This document shows positions 55,413-64,000 of a stretch of DNA of 64,000 bases, piece after piece. Each line of letters starts with the position of its first letter. Within the stretch, counting starts at the first letter, position 1. The notes under the pieces were generated by a model. The model had not been told where the DNA came from. It did not search any database and saw nothing but the letters and a program-made list of their open reading frames with translations. This stretch comes from Rhizopus arrhizus. Its lineage: Eukaryota; Mucoromycota; Mucoromycetes; Mucorales; Rhizopodaceae. The translations under genes and the position numbers were made by a program. The stretch spans positions 806,001 to 870,000 of the forward strand of contig JAKZZE010000013.1 of the NCBI GenBank assembly GCA_024220505.1, given 5' to 3'.

Positions 55413-57046
55413 TATGAGTCAATATTATCTTCTGTTACTCCTTCACTAACTGTTCGCTGAAATGATACCTCTTGCAAGCATCGTTCCATCCCGCGGATAA
55501 GTCCATTGTCCCGATTTTCATACCTCCATAAGTACTCTAATAAACATGCTGGGCAATGCTTTGCGGTGCGATAACGAGGGTGAACCAAAGATTTGACATC
55601 TCGCCATAGACCTTCTATAGTGTTTGTATTTATCATGCCCTCTGTATGGCTACCCTCTACATTATCCCGAGTAGCAAAGCCATGGGAATGGTTAACAACC
55701 TCATGCCGACGGAAAAAAAAACTCACTAGAGCTATAGTTTGCTGGAGCGAATGTATGATTCTGCAATCTTACATCATCAGGATGAAGTGAGGAATAGGCC
55801 CTCCATCCATCGCTACGGATGACTGCTCCTTCCTTGCAAAACTGGTAAAGGATAGGCAACAATGTAGCAGCAGTCCTATTCGGAACGGTACAGAGCATAC
55901 GGCGTCCAGCAGAGAACTTCTGTCTCGTCTCTTGAACACCAGTTGTAGGATCGGTATAGCTGTACGTAATACCAGTACGAAGGGCTTCTACCATTCCAAA
56001 AACCCAAACTCCATCTCTGCGTGATCCACGATTGTATTTACGCTTGCCAAATTTGGACTCGTCAATTTGAATATGATTACAGAGTTCGTTGTCACCGAGC
56101 TTGTAGTCACCAAAATACCTGATAAAATCGTTGTGCATAAGCATCTGACAATCAACAGCAAGCTGACTAACAGTAGGACCACTAATGCGAACCGTTCTGA
56201 TGATAGTAGCAATTGATGCCTTACGAAAATACTCCGAAAGTACTATGTACACCTTGTTGATGTCCGACTTCTTATTAAAAAATACAGATCCCTTCGTAAT
56301 GGATTCTTGTCGATCATTATGAATCCCAATTGATGAAGGAGTGCGACAACGATAGCAGAACTGAGATTTGCTACGTCTGTACCTAAGGACCATCTCATTC
56401 GTGCATCCATTGAAGTTGCAAATGCGGTTTTCCCTGTAGAACGCACCAATGGATTCCCTCAGGTGACTGTAATTCCATCAGTAAACATGCCCTACTTTCC
56501 TTTTATATCACTTACGTCCATGTAGTTTCTTCTGACACAATGATTCTTGCTTCGCTCACTCTGTCACCATCCGAAGGAGTACGAGACCCATAAGGAGCAG
56601 ACAATTGGCCAGAAGTACGGCCACCACGACGTGATAAGGATACAACAGAGCTTGAGACGGACATAGACGAAAATAAGTAAAATACAGAGAAAATACAAAA
56701 ATGCAAAGGGGTATTTATATTCTTCCTACAAAAAATGACGCAACATAAGTATCCAATCACATTGGTGATTATCTATCCCGAGCCAGAGTCCAGGGTCAAC
56801 AAAAAAAGCGCAAAATACCACAAAAGGAAAGAAAAAAAATTATTCTAAAAAGTCCACTGACGCTGACTTATCTAAGCGGTAGACTAGGCAAATTCAATGG
56901 CCAATAGAACCTGATGCGCTGATTGAAATCTTACCAAATTTGGCATCAAAGATGATACGAGGTAAAAAAATGCATATTCGGAGTTTCATGCAGATCGGAG
57001 CTTAATTGAGGCCAGAGATCTCCGGGACCTATCTTTTGCCCTTGCC

Positions 57047-57630
57047 ACAACCTGAAGTTTGATGAATCTCTTCGTCTGAGCGGACATAACTATCGGTCTA
57101 CCACCAAGCCCACGCTGTCGGTTAGGAAAAAACTTGTTCGCATAGTTATTAACTGTTGCATACGTAACCCCAAAGCAGTTTGCAACACCCATAGAGTCTT
57201 TTCCGGAAAGTTGAGCGGACTTTATATTTTTTTGATGTCAGCTGAGAGGGATTTAGTCATGATTGAAGTGTTCAGGAAATTTAAAAAATTAAACGGAAAA
57301 ATTTGAAGAAAAAGAGAAAAATGACTTTTTTTATACTTCTGGAGACTTTATGACTCATAATATGTCAATAAAAGTCCCCAAAGTCTGTCGGTCGGTCCGT
57401 ATATCCAACATTTATGGAAGTGAAAAAACTCTAAAAATAAACCAGTCTCCTTTTAGCGGTTGATTCCGGATCAATATTTACCATCTGAGATTGAAAATAT
57501 AGCATACGATATGTTATTGTCAGTGCTACATATGTGCAAAAATTCACGGTGATACACCTATTTCGTAAAACAGAACAACCAAAAACGCTAATAATATCAT
57601 AACGTTTTTAGAGTTTTTTCACACACTGCA
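57047..57630 (-). mobile_element. Tc1/mariner element X, right-hand remnant
   Basis: N-terminal transposase coding on the minus strand (GVTYATVNNYANKFFPNRQR, then GLGGRPIVMSAQTKRFIKL), broken at 57,047 by the Merlin end. Its outer end reads TTTTTTCACACACTG at 57,614-57,628, with an inverted inner copy at about 57,418. The catalytic half is missing from the window. Confidence 0.75.
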
Positions 57631-57735
57631 TATTTTAGACTGTCTTTCAGATGGTATATGCCACAAAAGTCACAAGCATATAGCGGAGATGCAATGATGA
57701 TTTTAATTTTTGTGCACCAGTTTTGTCCGCTACTG
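57631..57735. mobile_element. Family-C Tc1 end fragment (Y)
   Basis: About 105 bp matching the right end of the element at 9,341-10,971 and ending TTTTGTCCGCTACTG, followed by TA. Element X sits at its left, so it was the host of X; the rest is missing. Confidence 0.75.
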
Positions 57736-57737
57736 TA

Positions 57738-58027
57738 CGTCTAAGCTAACTAGACAATGGTTCAAGGATAATAACTTCAATTGTGACCATGCCTTCAACT
57801 GGCCTTCACAAAGTCCAGATCTAAACCCAATAGAGCACATCTGGCACCACCTTAAGCTCAAGTTAAGTGCGTATGATACTAGGGCAAAAGGTGTGCATGA
57901 ATTATGGGATTGTGTTGAAAAAGAATGGTCTACCTTTACAGCAGAAGACTGTAGGAGATACATAGACAGCATGCCTAATCGTTGTAGAGCTGTAATTGCT
58001 GCGAAGGGCGGTCATACTAGATATTAA
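57738..58027 (+). pseudogene. Tc1-Z transposase fragment
   Basis: Open from the Y insertion (KLTRQWFKDNNFNC) through SPDLNPIEHIWHHLKLKL to GHTRY and TAA. Very close to the intact 331-aa protein of element H. Only about 95 C-terminal residues remain. Confidence 0.85.
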
Positions 58028-58233
58028 TAAAATAAAGCATGTACTGGAAAAATGGTTCCAATGTCGGTTTTTGTACTTAATATTAGTTTATTCCCGATTG
58101 TGCAACGATGCAAGCAAAATTTTTTTCCACTAATGTAAGCTGCAAAAGCGCTACAAAATGCATGCTTTTATGGGTCGTTACCATTTGTAGTTCAAAAGTT
58201 ATAAAGCGTTAAAGTTGCGAGACGAAAACATTG

Positions 58234-58886
58234 TGTTAAGGATACATAAGATTATAGTCACTTTATTTTAGTAAAAGGAATCGGATATGATCCTAAATAG
58301 TATGCTGACATAACTTGGAATCATTTATAACATTATTCCCAACACAGATCAATAGAATACTTTGATTAGATTTTTATATTAAGCTTTATTCATATTTACT
58401 TCACATAGTCATATAAGATGATATGGTTGTAATGTAGTTTATTAATAATATGAGCATGCTGAATAAGGAATGATGATTACTTACCGGATCATCATTAGTC
58501 ATGAAAACATTTATCCTGACTGAGATATTATTGTTAACAATGATATCCAATCACGGAACTAAAAGTCTTTATATTCATCCGTACCGTCTCCTTAAATAGT
58601 TATATCTGAAACCATCCCAATAGCATAATTGACAATACAAGCTAGGAACAGGCTAAACTAATAAGTAGAAATAGTAATCATCTATTCTGTCAAGTTGATT
58701 ATAAATCTGTCCTAATCCTTTATCCGTATCATGTCTATAAATACTCTCACTTTTTACATGTAGAATTTATTTTTTTAATCTTAATCATAGTTATCTTAAC
58801 TTAATAAAGAGATACCAAGTTCTAACAGTATTTCTTTATCTTTGATTGCTCTATTATATTTACTTAAAACTCCCCTTTCCTAAACA
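58234..58886 (+). repeat. Solo LTR with CATTG target duplication
   Basis: 653 bp, TGTTAAGGATAC to TTTCCTAAACA, flanked by CATTG on both sides (58,229-58,233 and 58,887-58,891). CTATAAATACTCTC at about 58,735 and AATAAAG near 58,803 give plus orientation. The duplication comes from the Tc1-Z end (ACATTGGAACC), as seen intact at about 41,630. Confidence 0.9.
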
Positions 58887-58915
58887 CATTGGAACCATTT
58901 TTCCACCCACTGTAT

Positions 58916-59620
58916 GTCGACGCAAGCAACACTGGCTGGGGATGCAGTTGGAGGCATTATCAGGCGCATGGCTATTGGACTCCTCTCGAAACTCAACAGT
59001 CAATCAACTGGAGAGAACTGAAGGCAGCGCAGTTCGCATTACAGACATTCCCGCTTTAAAAACTCGACAGTCCTTATCCGTACCGACAACACCACCAGCC
59101 TTTCATACATCAACAAGCAAGGCGGCACTCGGTCCCTGCCTCTGATGGAATTAGCAACGGAAGTATGGAACTGGTGTCTACAACACAACATTTCTATCCA
59201 GGCTCAACACGTTCAAGGAATTCACAACAAGATTGCCGACATGGAATCTCGACGTACGTTCACCAAGAACCTATGGCAAGTCAAACCTCAAGTGTTTCAG
59301 TGGATACAAGAGATCTGGAGGCCTCACTCTGTGGACCTATTTGCAGACCGTACTACGCATCTCCTAACAAAGTATATCTCGTGGCTTCCGGATCCTGGCG
59401 CTATCCATACGGATGCGTTTACGACGACGTGGACCAGATGGCAGAACCCCTTCATCAATCCTCCTTGGAATCTAATAGGCAGAGTACTGAACAAGATCTG
59501 GCTAGAACAATTACCTCAGGTGACCCTGGTGGTTTCCTTTTGGCCCAGCGCTATTTGGTTTCCCAGTTGAAATCTTTGGCAACGGCTCCTCCTCTGTTCC
59601 TCAGCGAGAACGATATATAG
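58916..59620 (+). pseudogene. YR-element RNase H and linker, frameshifted
   Basis: VDASNTGWGCSWRHYQAHG (first Asp), NWRELKAAQFALQ (Glu) and, after a 1-nt shift near 59,055, LIRTDNTTSLSYINKQGG (next Asp). Then MELATEVWNWCLQHNISIQA and HNKIADMESR (Ala-Asp), VDLFADRTTHLLTKYISW and FINPPWNLIGRVLNK, the typical stretch between RNase H and recombinase. A further frame change lies near 59,565. Product degraded. Confidence 0.8.
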
Positions 59621-60658
59621 GTGACAACAACTTCAACCCCTCACCCTCTCCGCATGAACTAGATGCTCTCCGTTTGGCGATTATCAGCAATAAATATAGC
59701 AAGAATCAATTAAACGACAATGCTACACAAGACCTTCTCCAACCACTTCTAGAACCTACGGCAACAAACAGAGATTACCGCAAGAACCAATTACGCTTTC
59801 TCGCTTGGGCAACTGCCCATAACGTTTCCCCAACAATGTTCACTGGTGCAGACGTGGTAAATTTTTTGGCAAGACTTAAGCATGATCACAATTTACAACT
59901 TGGTACATTGAAATCAATTAGAACAGCGATTGCACATTTACATGACGACTCTCGTTCCATCAGCTCATATCCTCTTATCAACACATATCTCGATTCCATA
60001 GCAAAACAGGCACCTCCAGTGTCCATACACAAGCCTCAAGTAGATCTCACTCCCTCCATGGTGTATGCACGCCCAGTCCCTTCTTGTTTCAGCACATCAG
60101 TCTCACTACTGCAGCAGAAGTTGGCTTTCTTGTTGGTTATGGCGACTTTTCTTAGACCATCCGATCTAGCACGCATACCCTTTAATTCCTCCAAGGTAAC
60201 TCCCTCCGATGGTTGTCTGCATTTCAAGGTTGTCTCTCTGAAGGAACGACGAAAGAAGCATAAGATTGTCAAGGACTTTCGGGTACACCCTCATCAAGAC
60301 AAGGAACTATGCCCTGCTTTCTGCTTCACGATCCTTAAGGACCACCCTCGGTTACAGGGATGTACAAGACATTCCGCTCTATTTGTCTAGGCTAACAACA
60401 TTAATCAACCTGTACTTTCTAGTACTATTTCCTCTTGGTTGCATCGATGTTTTATCTCACTGTCTACTACCGAGCCTCACTTATCCATCCGGTCTCTTTC
60501 TTCCTCTGCAGCTTTGGACAAGGGCGTAGACTTGCAAGATATTGTCACCCTAGGCAACTGGACTTCTTCCGACACGTTCCGGCAGCATTATCAACGAAAC
60601 CACATGGCCGACGTCAACTTTACAAACTGTCAATATTTTACCTACTTGACAAATTTTT
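59621..60658 (+). pseudogene. Tyrosine recombinase, one internal stop
   Basis: An N-terminal core-binding-like helical region (RKNQLRFLAWATAHNVSPTM), then the catalytic domain: FLRPSDLARI (Arg), KERRKKHKIVK, a TAG stop at about 60,388, then PHLSIRSLSSSAALDKGVD (His and Arg) and DTFRQHYQRNHMAD, whose Tyr in QHY is the likely nucleophile. Without the TAG the frame is open throughout. It would integrate a circular DNA intermediate. The last residues (QYFTYLTNF) are encoded in the terminal repeat. Confidence 0.85.
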
Positions 60659-61125
60659 AACCTTTTGATATATTTTTTAACCACTTTAAACTTTTTAACC
60701 TTTGCCAATATTTTTACATTTTGTAAAAATTGAACATTATATTTTTGCTTATAAAAAGCCTAGCTTTTTATTCTTTTGATTAAATTTCTCTTCAATTACC
60801 TTTACTTCAATTACTTCTCTTTGTGATATTTTTATAGATAACCAATAAACCAAGTATACTTTATCCATAAAAAAAAGCTCTCCGATTACTTCTATATAAA
60901 GAACAAGACAAGTCCTTTAAAGCCAATTATCTTCATTGTAAAACATTTTAATACTCTTATCAAGTTACCTGATTATAAAACAAGTCTGATCAACTGAACA
61001 AGATCTGGTGGTCACTATTATCAACAAATTTACCTTTGAAACTCTTATCAAACCTTTGTTATCAACTTTATTACCAATTTAAAGGTCTTCTCAAATCCCA
61101 AGCCATTAAACCAACAAAAATTACA
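60628..61125 (+). repeat. Terminal repeat 1 after the recombinase
   Basis: 498 bp, TGTCAATATTTTACC to CAAAAATTACA. The inverse of 347-893, with the motif inverted (AGATCTGGTGGTCAC at 61,001-61,015). Overlaps the recombinase stop. Confidence 0.65.
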
Positions 61126-61663
61126 ACATTAACACCAGTAATGGCTGCGGCTTGTGATTTTTTTAATTTTGTACCTTATTTAATATTTGAACCTTATTTC
61201 AAAAAACAAACCTTATTTCAAAAATCAAATCTTATTTCAAAAATCAAATCTTATTTCAAAAATCAAATCTTATTTTCCTTTGTCTATAAAATAGACAAGT
61301 TTTTATTTTTATTTTACTTCATTTCTCTTGACTTACATATCTTAACTTTACTTATTTTAAATATATCTTATCCAATAAATCAAATATATTTTTCCCTGAA
61401 TCTTTTGGTATAACACTCTTAAATAATAAGCAAGACAAGTCACTTGAAGCCAATTATCTTCATTGTAAACATTCTTGAAAATTCTCGTCAAGTTGCCTTA
61501 TTACAAACAAGTTTGATCTACTAACAAGATTTGGTGGTCACTTACAACAAGCGAATCTAATATTAATACTTAACCCAACTCTTATTTTTATTCAAATTTT
61601 ATCGATTCTATTCTATTCCAGAACCGTTAACTCTTACAAGCCATCGAAGGAACAAAAATTACA
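61119..61663 (+). repeat. Terminal repeat 2, tandem, closest to 43,996-44,688
   Basis: From ATTACAACATTAACACC (5' few bases merged with the preceding repeat) to GGAACAAAAATTACA. Contains AAAATCAAATCTTATTTC units (61,195-61,275) and TTTGGTGGTCAC at 61,531. Confidence 0.65.
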
Positions 61664-61991
61664 TTATTCTTTTTGATCTAATGTTTAAACTATCACGAAT
61701 CAAGAGAGGTCTCTTTTGTTATTCTTTATCTTCTATAGAATAATCTTATTCTTAACCTTATTGATCTATAAAGATCTGGTAATCACTACTCAAAGCCAAA
61801 TTGCTCTATCAAAAGAACTGTTAAACATTCAATCAAGTTAATCAAACTCGTCATCCAAAGTGAAGGGTTTTGTGTGTTATAGGTAGACATAATAAAATAA
61901 TAAATTATGCTATAAACCAAACATCTCCAACACTAGCATAGTTAAGTCATAAAGATCTGACGATGAATTATATCATAAAGAGTAATAAATG

Positions 61992-62280
61992 TGTCATGTT
62001 TTGACATGTCAATAAGATACAGTCTTATCATTCTGGACTAAATCTTTACAAATGAGTTTGAATAAGAATAAAACCTGATAATTATCACTGCCCTAAACAG
62101 CCAAGTTTCACTTTCATCTCAAGTTGATTATTAACATCAGTCTATAAAATTTTTCTTATACATGTCAAATCATATCGGTCGTAACTATTTTTGTCATCTA
62201 ATCTCAGGTCTTGCTCAACTAATATAAATAGCCTTGAAATCTTTCTTTAATAAAAGTATTCGACTTTAGAACTATTGTTC
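61992..62280 (+). repeat. LTR-like inverted repeat, left arm
   Basis: Begins TGTCATGTTTTGACATG, contains CTAATATAAATAGCC and AATAAAAG, and is the inverse of 63,560-63,845. Also, TTCGGTCTCGTTAATTC just after it recurs inverted at about 62,990. Confidence 0.6.
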
Positions 62281-63559
62281 GGTCTCGTTAATTCTTCTTT
62301 GTCCTATTTTAAATACTTAAAACACTCCAAAATGTCTTGCATATATAATACCAACCTGTTATAGTATTAAGTCTTTGCATAATCTCTTTTATGATCCAAT
62401 GTATTAAGTTGCATTGAGACTATGTATGTCAGAATAGTATATTGTTTTTCTTGCATAGTAACTTTGTCGATCTGAACGAATGATTGAGAAATAATCTTAT
62501 CAATAGTCCGATTGGTGTCTTAATGACTCCTGTTGTCTCCATTATTAGGTTTCAGTCTTTCTGTACTTATTTAGTAACCGAGTTTACTCAAACCCAATAA
62601 CCATTCAGGAACAAAATACAAGTGCCGTCGTAAACAACAATTCCATGAATGCCTATTTATAAATGCAACACTAGTAGCTTAGAACAACGATTTATAATAT
62701 AACTATATAAGATAAGATTCCATGGAACAAGATATGATGACAATGCCCTAATCCAGAATGAAACATCAAGAAAGAACCAATTGATTTAACACAATCATCC
62801 CCATGAATTATTCTTCAAAAGAATATAAATATCCCACCTAAATCCTCATTGAAAGGGGGATAGCTTTAACTTGGATATAATTTAGAATAAAAAGTAGCTC
62901 AAAGTAATTATCATTTTGGTGCTTTTTTATTTCTTTTTATCTCCGTTTATTACATTGTGGGGCACTGTATAAGAAATATGAGCAAGAAGAATTAACGAGA
63001 CCGAATAAGAGTTTTGTAGAACAGTAACTGATTGTAGTAGACATTGATAAATATAAGTCTTAATACAAGATCATAATTAAAAAAAATAAAAATATAAGTT
63101 TATTTAAATAAGATCATACAATCAATTTCAATTAAACATATTCTAAAAGAATATGATTTGTATTAATGAGAGTTCTTTAATAAGAAGAAGTATCAACTAA
63201 AATAACATGATCCAATCCAATATCAGGAATATTGCTAATCTTTCACATAATTGAAATAACGCGTAAAATAACCTTATTCAAATCAGTGAGGAATTCCCAG
63301 AATAAAAGATAATTTATGACAGACATACAAAAGAACAAATGAAAAGTTTTCATAATCATAATTATAGATGACACTTGCTAAAGTGCCTGAAGATCAGAAG
63401 ATATCAAGCCACTCACTCAATAAGATATAAGTACCTGCCTTCAATTAGAATAGTTTTGACTTTAACTTAAACTGCAATAAAGATCAGTCTCAAAAAGTAT
63501 CCAAACTGTTTATTTTTGTTTCTACTTTTTTCTAAATCATTATTACCATTATACAATAA

Positions 63560-63845
63560 AGATTTCTTCAGTTGAATACTTTTATTGAAGAAAGATTTTA
63601 AGGCTATTTATATTAGTTGAGCAAGACCTGAGATTAGATGACAAAAGATAGTTACAATCGATATGATTTGATATGTATAAGAAAAACTATAAACTGATGA
63701 TAGTAATAAACTGTCTAGATACAAACTGAAACATATTATTCAGGGCAGTTACTAATCATCAGGGTCTATTCTTATTCAGACCCATTTGTAAAGATGTAGC
63801 CCAGAACAATAAGACTGTATCTTATTGACATGTCAAAACATGACA
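63560..63845 (-). repeat. LTR-like inverted repeat, right arm
   Basis: Inverse of 61,992-62,280. It begins at 63,845 on the minus strand with TGTCATGTTTTGACATG. Shared tracts include GAGCAAGACCTGAGATTAG and TATTTATATTAG. Confidence 0.6.
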
Positions 63846-64000
63846 GTACTGGTTTACAATTCATTCTGACATAGATATAGTATGAATAAATTTTAACATG
63901 AAGATCTTTTCCTGGTTATGCAAATGGACTGTTTATATCTATTTCTTAAGTTGGTCTATCTTTCATTTATATACCATTGCGGCAGACGTTATATTACAAC

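Larger units (their letters stand above)
53466..56664 (-). pseudogene. Merlin/ISXO2 transposase with one intron, split by Tc1
   Basis: Exon 1 56,664-56,516 (MSVSSSVVSLSRRGGRTSGQ), intron 56,515-56,467 (GTAAGT...TTACAG, 49 bp, phases match), exon 2 from 56,466. A zinc ribbon (ICNFNGC...FCYRC) precedes the ISXO2 core: IQIDESKFGKRKYNRG (first Asp-Glu), VIRSDGWRAYSSL (second Asp), NTNTIEGLWRDVK (Asn/Glu). One extra T in a T9 run at about 55,711 breaks the frame after NYSSSEFFF. Tc1-I is inserted after NIDS; beyond it the frame resumes exactly (YEWITRAADGN) to TAG at 53,466 with an acidic Ser-rich tail. Only these two lesions are visible. Confidence 0.88.
53153..57046 (-). mobile_element. Merlin (ISXO2-type) transposon with nested Tc1
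   Basis: Terminal inverted repeats of about 165-170 bp (53,153-53,325 and 56,880-57,046) start GGCAAGGGCAAAAGATAGGT. It contains one ISXO2-type transposase gene and, inside it, Tc1-I. The left flank is the Tnp2 gene and the right flank is a Tc1 coding region. The 8 bp outside each end (CAGCGTTC, ACAACCTG) do not match, unlike a simple insertion. Confidence 0.8.
57738..58912 (+). mobile_element. Family-H Tc1 right half (Z), with solo LTR
   Basis: The C-terminal third of a transposase like that at 40,428, then a right terminal repeat interrupted by a solo LTR (58,234-58,886), ending TTTTTCCACCCACTG and TA. The left half is absent. Confidence 0.8.
58913..60658 (+). mobile_element. Tyrosine-recombinase retrotransposon (DIRS-like), 3' half
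   Basis: RNase H followed by a tyrosine recombinase, the order of DIRS/Ngaro-like elements. The RT half and left end are missing beyond Tc1-Z. Directly 3' lie two related terminal repeats in tandem (60,628-61,663). Confidence 0.75.
61664..64000. other. LTR-rich AT region with no gene
   Basis: No credible coding sequence. It holds an inverted pair (61,992-62,270 and 63,565-63,845) and further blocks with a promoter/poly(A) layout: GAATATAAATATCCC and GAATAAAAAG at about 62,820-62,895, and GATATAAGTACC and GCAATAAAG at about 63,425-63,482. These look like several old solo LTRs without definable borders. Confidence 0.45.

Overview
This 64 kb window is AT-rich eukaryotic DNA made almost entirely of transposable elements, many nested in one another. 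I found no convincing host protein gene; the only host-type genes are two tRNAs. Short GT-AG introns of about 50 bp, Ty3-type polyproteins, tyrosine-recombinase (YR) retroelement remains, Tc1/mariner, Merlin (ISXO2) and Tnp2/CACTA transposases, and a LINE with an endonuclease-RT ORF together suggest a filamentous, probably early-diverging (Mucoromycota-like) fungus. The absence of genes is compatible with pericentromeric or other heterochromatic DNA. Both the taxon and the location are inference.

Left block (1-15,009): LTR pieces, then a Ty3/gypsy element on the minus strand (971-15,009). It is broken by two Tc1 insertions (2,428-4,067 and 8,742-12,012, the second containing a further Tc1 at 9,341-10,971) and by a solo LTR inside its own right LTR. 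Gag, RT and integrase all carry disabling changes.

tRNA-Ala hub (15,051-20,603): an intact tRNA-Ala(AGC) gene has the gypsy LTR 41 bp beyond its 3' end. At its 5' end stands a full-length LINE with both ORFs open. The LINE's 3' end is followed by a 14-bp copy of the tRNA 5' segment, then a tRNA-headed SINE-like unit, the same 14 bp again, then a second SINE-like head cut off by a CACTA-type end. This looks like repeated insertion at one point of the tRNA gene.

Middle block (20,604-42,894): a Tnp2/CACTA 5'-terminal region, a decayed Tc1, a second LINE copy split by a Tc1 that itself contains an intact Tc1 (30,291-31,945), a CACTA-like non-autonomous element carrying a solo LTR and a Tc1, another Tc1, and a second gypsy relic containing an intact Tc1.

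LTR/tRNA-Arg block (42,895-46,162): solo LTRs, most with 4-bp target duplications, pile up on the 3' side of an intact tRNA-Arg(ACG).

Right block (46,219-64,000): a complete non-autonomous CACTA-like element (TAG duplication) lies directly against a Tnp2 element whose three-exon transposase is cut off by a Merlin element. The Merlin has mismatched flanks and contains a Tc1. Then come right-hand remnants of three nested Tc1s, a solo LTR, the 3' half of a YR retroelement, tandem terminal repeats, and LTR-rich AT DNA with a large inverted repeat.

Read together, the window is a layered insertion history: tRNA genes act as landing sites for the retroelements, while Tc1 elements use TA sites inside the retroelements.
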